From positions 1-32,661 of the forward strand of contig CAKUCW010000030.1 in NCBI GenBank assembly GCA_934643825.1: a stretch of DNA of 32,661 bases. Direction: 5' to 3'. The DNA comes from an uncultured Clostridia bacterium (GTDB taxonomy: Bacteria > Bacillota > Clostridia > Christensenellales > Aristaeellaceae). Shown here in pieces: positions 7,019 through 13,874 of this stretch (within the stretch, counting starts at the first letter, position 1; the number at the start of each line of letters is the position of its first letter). The notes under the pieces were generated by a model. The model was not told where the DNA came from. It saw nothing but the letters and a program-made list of their open reading frames with translations, and made no database searches. The translations under genes were made by a program, and so were the position numbers.

Positions 7019-8023
7019 ATGGGAAAGCTGTCTTATGCAATCAAACGCGCCAGAAAAATGAACTACAGCGCAATGTTTAAAACCGCCGATATGCTCCACA
7101 AAAAGACGGGAAAGAGCCGCATCTGGCTGATGGCGGACATGGCGAAATGCGCCGCAAAATACAATGCGGGCTATGTCGATTACAAAATCGCGGAGATGTA
7201 TCGCCTGAACGACAAACAGCGGGCGACACAGATCACACGCGGCATTTCCAACAACATCGTTGCGCGGATGAACGACAAGAAGTTCTGGCATTTCTTTGAC
7301 AACAAGACGGAGTTTAACCAGCTCTTCAAGGATCAGGTCAAGCGCGAATGGCTGAATTTCTCGACTGCGACGGAAGAGCAGTTTGCGGAGTTCCTGAAAG
7401 AGCGCGGCGATATCATCTGCAAGCCCATCGACGGTTCGAGTGGACAGGGCATCTTCAAATGCACGCCGGACGAGTACGGCGATGTCCATGCGCTGTATGA
7501 AAAGCTGAAGGCGGCGGGCATCGGTATCGTCGAGGACAAGGTGATTCAGCACGAAACCATATCCGCGCTCTGCCCGACGTCGGTCAACACCATCCGCGTG
7601 GCGACGCTGCTGGGAGACAAAAAGGAAGGCATTGTCTACGCCTATATCCGCATCGGCAACGGCAAGGTGATGGACAACGTGGACTGCGGCGGCATGGCGG
7701 CGCCCATCGATCTGGAAACGGGAATCATCAGCGGCGTCGGCGCGAACAAGTCGGGCGAAGTGTATGAAATTCACCCGATGACCGGCAAGCGCATCCCGGG
7801 AACGCAGATTCCCTATTGGGACGAGGTGAAGGCGATGTGCCTGAAGGCGATGCACGTCGTGCCGCAGGTGCGATTTGTCGCGTGGGATGTTGCCATCACG
7901 CCGACGGGCCCGGTGTTCATCGAGGGCAATTCGTTCCCGAGCCACGCCATTCCGCAGTTTGCCGCGCATTTTCCGGATGGAATCGGTATCCTGCCGCGGT
8001 TTGAGGAGTTCATCGACCTATGA
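7019..8023 (+). CDS. ATP-grasp protein, sugar-transfer-associated type
   Basis: ATP-grasp enzymes join a carboxylate to an amine, thiol or other nucleophile through an acyl phosphate. The 334-residue protein fits the branch called sugar-transfer-associated ATP-grasp, often found with polysaccharide genes. The N-terminal 110 residues are basic and helical. Then come the nucleotide-binding lysine and glycine-rich loop (DIICKPIDGSSGQGIFK), a central sheet (TSVNTIRVATLL), and the metal-binding end (VRFVAWDVAITPTGPVFIEGN). No signal peptide, so cytoplasmic. The start at 7019 is chosen because GAGAGGGG lies at the right distance; an upstream in-frame ATG at 6950 has none. Its stop overlaps the next start as ATGA, so it is translationally coupled to the radical-SAM gene. 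Its substrate is unknown, and no capsule or glycosyltransferase cluster is beside it. Confidence 0.85.
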   Translation: MGKLSYAIKRARKMNYSAMFKTADMLHKKTGKSRIWLMADMAKCAAKYNAGYVDYKIAEMYRLNDKQRATQITRGISNNIVARMNDKKFWHFFDNKTEFNQLFKDQVKREWLNFSTATEEQFAEFLKERGDIICKPIDGSSGQGIFKCTPDEYGDVHALYEKLKAAGIGIVEDKVIQHETISALCPTSVNTIRVATLLGDKKEGIVYAYIRIGNGKVMDNVDCGGMAAPIDLETGIISGVGANKSGEVYEIHPMTGKRIPGTQIPYWDEVKAMCLKAMHVVPQVRFVAWDVAITPTGPVFIEGNSFPSHAIPQFAAHFPDGIGILPRFEEFIDL

Positions 8024-8892
8024 TCTGCACACTTTGTCCGAGAAACTGCGGCGTAGAGCGCACGGCGGAGAGCGGCGCGGGCGTATGCCGCATGGGTACA
8101 CAGCCGAAAATTGCGCGTGCGGCACTGCATATGTGGGAAGAACCCTGCATCAGCGGCACACGGGGGAGTGGGGCGGTGTTCTTTTCCGGATGCGGGCTGA
8201 GGTGCGTGTTCTGTCAGAATGAAGCCATCAGTCAGCAGGGCGAAGGAAAAATCGTGACGCCCGAAAGGCTTGCCGAAATCTTCCGCGAGCTGGAGGCACA
8301 GGGCGCACATAACATCAATCTGGTGACGGCGGCGCATTTCGTTCCCGCCGTGCTGGAGGCGCTGAACCTGTACCGACCGAATATCCCGATTGTCTATAAC
8401 AGCAGCGGATACGAGAGCATCGAAACCCTGCGGATGCTTTCCGGCGTCGTGGATATCTATCTGCCGGATTATAAGTATATCGATCCGAATATGGCGGCGA
8501 TGCTTTCCGGTGCGCGGGATTATCCGGATGTCGCGTTTGCGGCGATTGCCGAGATGATTCGGCAGACCGGTGCGCCTGTCTATGATGAAAACGGCATGAT
8601 GCAGCGCGGCACGCTCATCCGCCATCTGGTTCTGCCGGGATTGACGGGCGACAGCATGAAGATTCTTACGCGCATCCGCGATGAGTTTCCGGGGATACCG
8701 GTTTCGCTGATGGGACAGTATACACCCTGCGGCAGGGCGCTGAGCATGCCGGGGATGGATCGGAAGATCAAGAAAAAGGAATATGCCCGCGTTTTGGCGC
8801 ATATGGAAGCCATCGGTCTGGATGGATATCGTCAGGAGTTGGGCTCGGCTGACGGCGCCTTTATTCCGTCCTTTGATGAAACCGGAGTATAA
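8020..8892 (+). CDS. Radical SAM protein of the PflX/COG1313 type
   Basis: The 290-residue protein has the radical-SAM cluster motif CGLRCVFC (CXXXCXXC) near residues 60-67, preceded by GAVFFSG, and an N-terminal cysteine group CTLCPRNCGVER that is typical of COG1313 (PflX), proteins related to pyruvate-formate-lyase activating enzymes but of unproven function. Further marks are YNSSGYES, VDIYLPDYKY, LIRHLVLPG and SLMGQYTPCG. The cluster would reductively cleave S-adenosylmethionine in the cytoplasm. The start codon overlaps the stop of the ATP-grasp gene by four bases. No glycyl-radical enzyme is in the window, so an activase role has no local support. The product is complete; a long repeat-rich non-coding stretch follows. 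Confidence 0.88.
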   Translation: MICTLCPRNCGVERTAESGAGVCRMGTQPKIARAALHMWEEPCISGTRGSGAVFFSGCGLRCVFCQNEAISQQGEGKIVTPERLAEIFRELEAQGAHNINLVTAAHFVPAVLEALNLYRPNIPIVYNSSGYESIETLRMLSGVVDIYLPDYKYIDPNMAAMLSGARDYPDVAFAAIAEMIRQTGAPVYDENGMMQRGTLIRHLVLPGLTGDSMKILTRIRDEFPGIPVSLMGQYTPCGRALSMPGMDRKIKKKEYARVLAHMEAIGLDGYRQELGSADGAFIPSFDETGV

Positions 8893-8894
8893 AT

Positions 8895-9055
8895 CAAAAG
8901 CATCGAGCCATAAGCGCGAAGCGGAGAGGGGAGTCTGAGGGATGAAGTCCCTCAGGCAGGTTTGGGCGGCAGCCCAAGGTAACCCCCGTAACCCCGAAAT
9001 CGCGAAGCGATTTAAAAGAAGTAAGAATCAGGGAGCGAAGCGATACCTGATTCCG
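8895..9055 (+). repeat. Repeat C, tandem unit 1 (161 bp)
   Basis: It begins CAAAAGCATCG, then GCGCGAAGCGGAGA, hairpin CTGAGGG/CCCTCAG (8935-8955), hairpin TTGGGC-ggca-GCCCAA (8962-8977), a GTAACCCC segment, and hairpin AATCAGG/CCTGATT at the end. It follows directly on the radical-SAM stop. No open frame in the array looks coding. Confidence 0.75.
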
Positions 9056-9200
9056 CAAAAGCATCGCCCCACGAGCGCGAAGCGGAGAAGGGAGTCTGAG
9101 GGATGAAATCCCTCAGGCAGGTTCTAGGGCGGCAGCCCTAACGTTCCCCCAGAGTGAAGCAAAAAGCAAGAATCAGGGAGCGAAGCGATACCTGATTCCG
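9056..9200 (+). repeat. Repeat C, tandem unit 2 (145 bp)
   Basis: Same order as unit 1, with CTGAGGG/CCCTCAG retained and the second hairpin changed to TAGGGC-ggca-GCCCTA (9125-9140), still fully paired. It ends in AATCAGG/CCTGATT, followed by the next CAAAAGCATCG. Confidence 0.75.
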
Positions 9201-9290
9201 CAAAAGCATCGCCCCACGAGCGCGAAGCGGAGAAGGAGTTGGGGGATGAAATCCCCAAGCGGATTCCGGATCGGCAGCCCTAACGTTCCC
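9201..9290 (+). repeat. Repeat C, partial tandem unit 3
   Basis: Starts like unit 2, but the first hairpin is TTGGGG/CCCCAA (9239-9258) instead of CTGAGGG/CCCTCAG, and the second has lost most of its pairing (GGATCGGCAGCCCTA). The AATCAGG hairpin is missing. 9291-9412 after it holds nothing that I can identify. Confidence 0.65.
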
Positions 9291-9412
9291 CGGCGCGAAG
9301 CCGCGTAAAGCCTGCGTAAAAGTTTGGAATGCTTCTATGCTTTTTTACAGGAAACCAAAGGAAAAATTCCCGGTAAAATCAGACTTTTCGTGAAGAAAAT
9401 AACTTTTTTTAA

Positions 9413-9446
9413 CGCCTGTCACGGACATTGACAGGCGGCTTTTTTC
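9413..9446 (+). terminator. Hairpin and T-run overlapping the pyk promoter
   Basis: GCCTGTCA and TGACAGGC form a perfect 8-bp stem around CGGACAT, followed by GGCTTTTTTCC. It reads as the terminator for transcription entering from the radical-SAM side. The 3' arm contains the TTGACA used as the pyk -35 box, so the dyad could also act as an operator. Confidence 0.7.
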
Positions 9447-9456
9447 CATGTAAAAT
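9428..9456 (+). promoter_or_regulatory. pyk promoter
   Basis: TTGACA (9428-9433), 17 bp, TAAAAT (9451-9456). The -35 box lies in the 3' arm of the preceding hairpin. The leader then has a small hairpin ACCGCC/GGCGGT at 9487-9507, just before the Shine-Dalgarno AAGGAGG. Confidence 0.8.
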
Positions 9457-9526
9457 AAAAATGTTTGCAAAAAAGAAGGTTTGCTGACCGCCGGACTCTG
9501 TGGCGGTTGTTTAAGGAGGAAAAGCT

Positions 9527-11296
9527 ATGCTTAGAAAGACCAAGATCGTGTGTACGCTCGGCCCTGCCAGCGACAGCGAGGAGATGATCTCCAAGCTGAT
9601 GGACGCGGGCATGAACGTATGCCGTTTGAATATGTCCCATGGTTCCTATGAAGAGCAGGGAGCGCGGATCGACCGCATCAAGCGCCTGCGCAAGGAAAAG
9701 AATATCCCGGTTGCCATCATGCTCGATACCAAGGGCCCGGAGGTTCGCACCAAGACCCTCAAGGATGAAAAGGTGACGCTGGAGGCGGGCAAGGAGTTCA
9801 TCCTGACCAGCCGCGATATCGAGGGCGATGAAACGCAGGTTTCCATCACCTATCCGAAGATGGTCGAGCTTGTTCATCCCGGTACGCGTGTGCTGATTGA
9901 CGACGGTTTGCTGGCTATGCAGGTTAAGCGCATCGAAAACGGCACCGATATCGTCTGCTCCGTGACCAACGGCGGCGTGCTGGGCAACCGCAAGGGCATT
10001 TCCGTTCCGGATGTCGATTTGCAGATGCCGTCCATCGGCGAGAAGGATCGCAGCGATATCATCTTCGGTATCGAGAAGGGCATTGACCTGATTGCGGCGT
10101 CCTTCGTCTGCCGACCGAGCGACGTGCTGACCATCCGCAAGCTCTGCGCCGACAACGGCGGAAGCCATGTTCAGATTTTCTCCAAGATCGAAAACCGCAT
10201 GGGCGTCAATAACTTTGACGAGATCCTCAAGGTTTCCGACGGCATCATGGTTGCCCGCGGCGACCTCGGCGTGGAAGTCGATATGGAAGAAGTGCCGGTG
10301 CTTCAGAAGCAGTTCATCCACAAGTGCAACGTGGCGGCGAAGCCGGTTATCACCGCGACGCAGATGCTCGATTCCATGATCCGCAATCCGCGCCCGACCC
10401 GTGCGGAAGCCAGCGACGTGGCGAACGCCATCATCGACGGCACGGATGCTATCATGCTCTCCGGCGAAACCGCCGCGGGCAAGTACCCGATCGAGGCGGT
10501 CAACACCATGGTGCGCATCGCGACCTATATCGAGACGCATCAGATGCACGACGACAGCCAGCTCATTCAGCAAGAAGCCGTCCGCAACGCCGCCGTGCGC
10601 ACGGTTGCCAACGCGGTTTCTTATTCCTGCTGCCAGATGGCACGCGACCTCGGCGCGAACGCTATCATCACGCCGAGCAACTCCGGCACGACGGCACGCA
10701 TGGTTGCCCGCTTCCGTCCGGAATGCCCGATCATCGCGCCGACCCCGAGCGAGCATACCTATCATCAGCTGGGTCTGAGCTTCGGCGTCGTGCCGACCCA
10801 CATGGGCGTGAGCGGCGATACCGACGAACTCATCAGTACCGCCGTGGTTGCCGCTGAAAAGACCGGTCTGGTCAAGACCGGCGACGTGGCGATCATCTCC
10901 GCGGGCGTTCCGACCGGCGTTTCCGGCACGACCAACCTCATCAAGGCGCACATCGTGGGCAATGTTCTGCTTCGCGGCGCGAGCGTCGGCACGGGCAGCG
11001 CGAGCGGCAACGTCTGCACGGTCAACACGCTGAGCGACTTGGAGAGCAACTTTAAGGACGGCAACGTCATCGTCACCAAGATGACGTCCAGCGAGATGCT
11101 GCCCTATATGCGCCGCGCATCCGCGGTCGTTGTGGAAAGCACCGATCCCGAGTGCCATGCGGCGGTTGCCTGCCAGGCGCTGGGCATTCCGCTGATCCTT
11201 GACCGCACCTATCAGGCGGTTCACATGCTCAAGAGCGGCATGATGATCACCATCGATGCGGATGAGGGCTTCATCTATAACGGCATTAAGGGCTAA
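9527..11296 (+). CDS. pyk: Pyruvate kinase with C-terminal PEP-utiliser-like domain
   Basis: Catalyses the last step of glycolysis, phosphoenolpyruvate plus ADP to pyruvate plus ATP, in the cytoplasm. The 589 residues show KIVCTLGPAS at the N-terminus, RLNMSHG, MLDTKGPEVRT, SKIENRMGV, the active-site signature IMVARGDLGVEV and VITATQMLDSM. After the allosteric C domain comes an extra segment of about 110 residues (from roughly 475) with the PEP-synthase/PtsI mobile-domain look (CHAAVACQALGIPLI), as in the 585-residue enzymes of Bacillus and relatives; the histidine of the true phosphotransfer site is kept in CHAA, but catalytic use in pyruvate kinases is not established. The start follows AAGGAGG. 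Own promoter and terminator, hence monocistronic. Its product level connects to the Crh/HPr-type control encoded 2 kb downstream. Confidence 0.98.
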   Translation: MLRKTKIVCTLGPASDSEEMISKLMDAGMNVCRLNMSHGSYEEQGARIDRIKRLRKEKNIPVAIMLDTKGPEVRTKTLKDEKVTLEAGKEFILTSRDIEGDETQVSITYPKMVELVHPGTRVLIDDGLLAMQVKRIENGTDIVCSVTNGGVLGNRKGISVPDVDLQMPSIGEKDRSDIIFGIEKGIDLIAASFVCRPSDVLTIRKLCADNGGSHVQIFSKIENRMGVNNFDEILKVSDGIMVARGDLGVEVDMEEVPVLQKQFIHKCNVAAKPVITATQMLDSMIRNPRPTRAEASDVANAIIDGTDAIMLSGETAAGKYPIEAVNTMVRIATYIETHQMHDDSQLIQQEAVRNAAVRTVANAVSYSCCQMARDLGANAIITPSNSGTTARMVARFRPECPIIAPTPSEHTYHQLGLSFGVVPTHMGVSGDTDELISTAVVAAEKTGLVKTGDVAIISAGVPTGVSGTTNLIKAHIVGNVLLRGASVGTGSASGNVCTVNTLSDLESNFKDGNVIVTKMTSSEMLPYMRRASAVVVESTDPECHAAVACQALGIPLILDRTYQAVHMLKSGMMITIDADEGFIYNGIKG

Positions 11297-11312
11297 GTCA
11301 AAGCAATATGAA

Positions 11313-11348
11313 ACGAGCCATGGGCGATGTGCCTATGGCTCGTTTTTT
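11313..11348 (+). terminator. Terminator of pyk
   Basis: ACGAGCCAT and ATGGCTCGT pair around a short loop (9 bp), followed by TTTTTT. Confidence 0.92.
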
Positions 11349-11399
11349 GATGATGTATATCATCCGCCATGACAAATCAACCGCGGAAAACAGGTTTTT

Positions 11400-11476
11400 G
11401 CGCAAGAACTCTTGCGCGGGGAACATAAAGCGGGTATCATAGATCATAGAAAGATAGGGTGGTTTCGATACCCGCT
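11400..11476 (+). promoter_or_regulatory. Candidate promoter with two flanking dyads upstream of the metallopeptidase
   Basis: TTGCGC (11412-11417), 17 bp, TATCAT (11435-11440) is a plausible promoter. The dyad GCGCAAGA-ac-TCTTGCGC (11400-11417) covers its -35 box. The left arm of AGCGGGTATC/GATACCCGCT (11429-11438 and 11467-11476) covers the -10 box. The layout suggests repressor sites instead of transcript hairpins, because the left arms lie upstream of the expected start site. A further dyad GATGAT/ATCATC lies at 11349-11364. Confidence 0.45.
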
Positions 11477-11523
11477 TTTGCTGTATTTTCTTACCGATGA
11501 TTGATGAATCATGGAGGAGCATT

Positions 11524-12213
11524 ATGTTCTGGTATTACGATCCGACGTATTGGATGGTTTTGATCGGCGCACTGATCGCGCTGTATGCACAGTTCCGCGT
11601 GTCCGCAGCGTATTCGAAATGGAGCAGAGTTCCTTCCTCTACGCATATGACGGGCGCACAGATCGCCAGACAGATTCTGGACGGAAACGGCTGTCAGAAT
11701 GTCCGCATTGAAGCCATAAACGGCAAGCTGACCGACCATTATGACCCGGAAAACGGCGTGCTTCGCCTGTCCAGCGAGGTTTACGGCTCGACGTCCATCG
11801 CCGCGCTCGGCGTTGCGGCGCATGAGGCGGGACACGCCATTCAGGACGCGCAGAACTATGCGCCGCTTCGCATCCGTTCGACGCTTGTGCCGATTGCGAA
11901 TATCGGTTCCGGCGCGGCGATTCCGCTGTTCATGCTGGGCTTGATTTTCTCCTGGCAGCCGCTGGTCGAGATCGGCATTCTCTGCTTTGCGCTGGCGGTG
12001 CTGTTCTATGTGGTGACGCTGCCGGTGGAATTCAACGCATCCGGACGTGCGGTCGCCGTGCTTTCCGAAAGCTATCTGCCGGAGGAAGAGGTCAGGGGCG
12101 TGAAGGCGGTGCTTTCCGCCGCCGCGCTGACGTATGTCGCCGCTGCGCTTCAGGCGCTTTTGCAGCTGCTGCGTCTGATTCTTCTTTCGAGCAACAATCG
12201 CCGCAGGGACTGA
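11524..12213 (+). CDS. Membrane zinc metallopeptidase (YugP-like, Zn_peptidase_2)
   Basis: The 229-residue protein fits the YugP family of membrane-bound neutral zinc peptidases, whose substrates are unknown. It has an N-terminal membrane segment (MVLIGALIALYAQF, about 11-24), the zinc site HEAGH at residues 100-104 with the glutamate at 101, two further hydrophobic segments between about 128 and 175 (GSGAAIPLFMLGLIF, IGILCFALAVLFYVV), the conserved LPVEFNAS motif supplying the third ligand region, and a C-terminal hydrophobic helix. The start is fixed by GGAGGAGC before ATGTTCTGG; the in-frame ATG at 11497 lies upstream of that ribosome site. It is followed after 45 bases by whiA with no terminator between, so co-transcription is likely. 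Confidence 0.9.
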   Translation: MFWYYDPTYWMVLIGALIALYAQFRVSAAYSKWSRVPSSTHMTGAQIARQILDGNGCQNVRIEAINGKLTDHYDPENGVLRLSSEVYGSTSIAALGVAAHEAGHAIQDAQNYAPLRIRSTLVPIANIGSGAAIPLFMLGLIFSWQPLVEIGILCFALAVLFYVVTLPVEFNASGRAVAVLSESYLPEEEVRGVKAVLSAAALTYVAAALQALLQLLRLILLSSNNRRRD

Positions 12214-12258
12214 TGAATCAACCGGCGGCATGAATTCAAAAGAAAGGGTGCCGCTGCC

Positions 12259-13248
12259 ATGTCGTATTCATCCGAAACGAAAGAAGAACTCTGCCGGTTT
12301 GAACCGGACAGTGTATGCTGCCTGCTTGCGGAGCTGAGCGGCATTGTATCGGCTGCCGGTTCGGTGATCTATCGCGGCGGCGGCGAAAAGAGGCTGTCCA
12401 TCGAAACGGAAAACAACGCCGTTGCGCGGCGCACGTTCCGCCTGCTGCGTGATGTCTTTGACGTTCAGCCGGAGCTGGTTACGCTCAGGCGCTCACGGTT
12501 GGGCGGCAGGAACGCCTACCGCGTCGAAATCAGCGGAAGCGAAGCATCGTTTGTGCTGGAAGGATGCGGGATCGAGGTCGGACAGCGGCGCGGCATTCCG
12601 CGGGAGATCACGGTGCGCAAATGCTGCCGGATGTCGTTCCTGCGCGGGGTGTTTCTGGCGTGCGGCTCGGTGACCGACCCGGAGAAGGAATATCATCTGG
12701 AATTTGTGCTGGAGGATGAATCCTTTGCGGCGGCGCTGCAAAGGCTGATTGCCCGCTTCTCGCTGAACGCGCATATGGCAAAGCGCCGCTCGATGACGCT
12801 GGTCTACCTCAAGGGGCAGAGCGAAATCACGGATATGCTCAGCATATTCGGTGCGCAGAGCGCGAGATTCGCCATGGAGGATGCGTATATCCGCAAGGAA
12901 CTGCGCAACAACGCCAACCGCGCCGTCAACTGCGACAGCGCCAACGTGCAGCGTGCGGTTACGGCGGCGTCGCGGCAGATGCAGGCGATTGAGCGCGTGC
13001 TGGCTGCATACGGAAAGGAAAGCCTGCCGCCTGCCCTGCGGGAAACGGCGGAAAAACGGCTGATGTATCCGGAAATGTCGCTGGAAGAGCTGGGACAGAT
13101 GTGCGAGCCGCCGATCGGAAAGAGCGGCATCAACCACCGACTGCGCAAACTGGAATCCATGGCGCAGGAACTCGAGCAGAATCAATCGGCGGAGGACGCC
13201 GCGAGAGGAGAAATCCATGGAACTGACGATCAAGATCTCCATTCCTGA
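12259..13248 (+). CDS. whiA: DNA-binding protein WhiA
   Basis: WhiA is a Gram-positive protein with a degenerate LAGLIDADG homing-endonuclease-like domain and a C-terminal helix-turn-helix; it regulates sporulation genes in Streptomyces and affects division and chromosome segregation in Bacillus. The 329-residue product opens with SYSSETKEELCR, has AELSGIVSAAGSV and FLRGVFLACGSVTDPEKEYHLE in the first domain, NANRAVNCDSANVQRAV in the linker, and SLEELGQMCEPPIGKSGINHRLRKL as the HTH near 275-300. In many Bacillota the order is rapZ-yvcK-whiA-crh; here rapZ and yvcK are absent upstream and a metallopeptidase takes their place. The last 32 bases overlap the Crh-like gene, whose ribosome site lies inside whiA, so the two are coupled. 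Confidence 0.96.
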   Translation: MSYSSETKEELCRFEPDSVCCLLAELSGIVSAAGSVIYRGGGEKRLSIETENNAVARRTFRLLRDVFDVQPELVTLRRSRLGGRNAYRVEISGSEASFVLEGCGIEVGQRRGIPREITVRKCCRMSFLRGVFLACGSVTDPEKEYHLEFVLEDESFAAALQRLIARFSLNAHMAKRRSMTLVYLKGQSEITDMLSIFGAQSARFAMEDAYIRKELRNNANRAVNCDSANVQRAVTAASRQMQAIERVLAAYGKESLPPALRETAEKRLMYPEMSLEELGQMCEPPIGKSGINHRLRKLESMAQELEQNQSAEDAARGEIHGTDDQDLHS

Positions 13249-13465
13249 AAATATGATGACAAAACAGGCGGCTCAGATCGCCAACCGCATGAACGACTAT
13301 GCCTGCTCCATTTTGCTCAGACGGGAGAATGTGACGGTCAACGCCAAATCGCTGATGGGCGTGCTTTCCGCCGGGCTGAGCGACGGGCAGGCTGTGACCA
13401 TCCTTGCGGAGGGCGAGGACGCGGCGCAGGCGGTTTGCGAATTGAGCCGGATGCTGGGCGCATAA
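13217..13465 (+). CDS. HPr-like protein lacking the PTS histidine (Crh-like)
   Basis: The 82-residue protein has the HPr fold signature VNAKSLMGVLSAGLSDGQAVTILAEGEDA. Ser45 in NAKS corresponds to Ser46 of HPr, the site of HPr kinase and of CcpA co-repression. Counting back from NAKS, the position of the PTS histidine (His15) is Met14, and the following Arg-Pro is Lys-Gln, so transfer of phosphate from PEP is not possible. This is the logic of Crh in Bacillus, where the residue is Gln, and the position after whiA is the same as for Bacillus crh. The start ATG at 13217 follows GAGAGGAG and overlaps whiA by 32 bases. I infer a regulatory role in carbon catabolite control; direct orthology with crh is likely but unproven. 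Confidence 0.85.
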   Translation: MELTIKISIPENMMTKQAAQIANRMNDYACSILLRRENVTVNAKSLMGVLSAGLSDGQAVTILAEGEDAAQAVCELSRMLGA

Positions 13466-13471
13466 TCATTC

Positions 13472-13500
13472 TTGACAGAAACCCGATTTTTGCTTATAAT
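13472..13500 (+). promoter_or_regulatory. Consensus promoter of the T-box/proS unit
   Basis: TTGACA (13472-13477), 17 bp, TATAAT (13495-13500), both perfect hexamers. It starts 7 bases after the stop of the Crh-like gene; no terminator separates the two units. Confidence 0.93.
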
Positions 13501-13507
13501 GTCGGTG

Positions 13508-13741
13508 ATAATAAGCGATGACGGGGAAAGCCGGGCTGTTTCATCCTCAAGAGAGTGCGGTCAGTTGCTGAAAGGCTGCGCAGGAAGGACGCCCATCGCT
13601 CCGAACCCCAGCAGCTGCGGCGCTAAGAACGCCGCCGTATGCCCGCGATAAGGGCTTGAGCAGGGCGCCTTGAGGGCGCCAAACCGGGTGGTACCGCGAA
13701 GCAATGCGCTTCGTCCCAGTGATGGGACGGGGCGTTTTTTG
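13508..13741 (+). ncRNA. T-box leader controlling proS
   Basis: The T-box sequence ACCGGGTGGTACCGCG (13683-13698) is unmistakable. It senses uncharged tRNA and chooses between antiterminator and terminator. Stem I runs from AGCGA (13514-13518) to TCGCT (13596-13600), with the AGAGAG and GTTGCTGAAAG elements of its distal part at about 13550-13575. The triplet CCC at 13592-13594, followed by a purine and the closing stem, fits a proline specifier. The terminator is a 12-bp stem, CGCTTCGTCCCA with TGGGACGGGGCG (13707-13734), followed by six T. The proS gene downstream agrees with tRNA-Pro. Confidence 0.95.
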
Positions 13742-13749
13742 TTCCCCCA

Positions 13750-13846
13750 GCCCTCTCAGTCACTTCGTGACAGCTCCCCCAGAGGGGGAGCCGAGACTTG
13801 CCTCGCCCTTTGGGAGAGGTGGCTGCCGCAGGCAGACGGAGAGGGC
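13750..13846 (+). repeat. Palindromic repeat between the T-box terminator and proS
   Basis: GCCCTCTC and GAGAGGGC are the outer arms; inside are GTCACTTCGTGAC, CTCCCCCAGAGGGGGAG and TGCCGCAGGCA hairpins. From memory, very similar 90-130-base palindromes are scattered through intergenic regions of gut Clostridia. Here it has landed between terminator and Shine-Dalgarno, adding a strongly folded segment to the read-through mRNA. Confidence 0.75.
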
Positions 13847-13874
13847 ATAACACGAATAAAGTGAGGAAAAAGTC

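Noticed and set aside
8895..9290. CRISPR array
   Set aside because: Units are about 145-160 bases of nearly continuous similarity with hairpins and no short direct repeats separated by unique spacers; no cas genes nearby.
11429..11476. Transcription attenuator hairpin
   Set aside because: The arms pair perfectly, but the left arm overlaps the likely -10 box, so it would not be in the transcript; only TTTT follows. Operator reading preferred.
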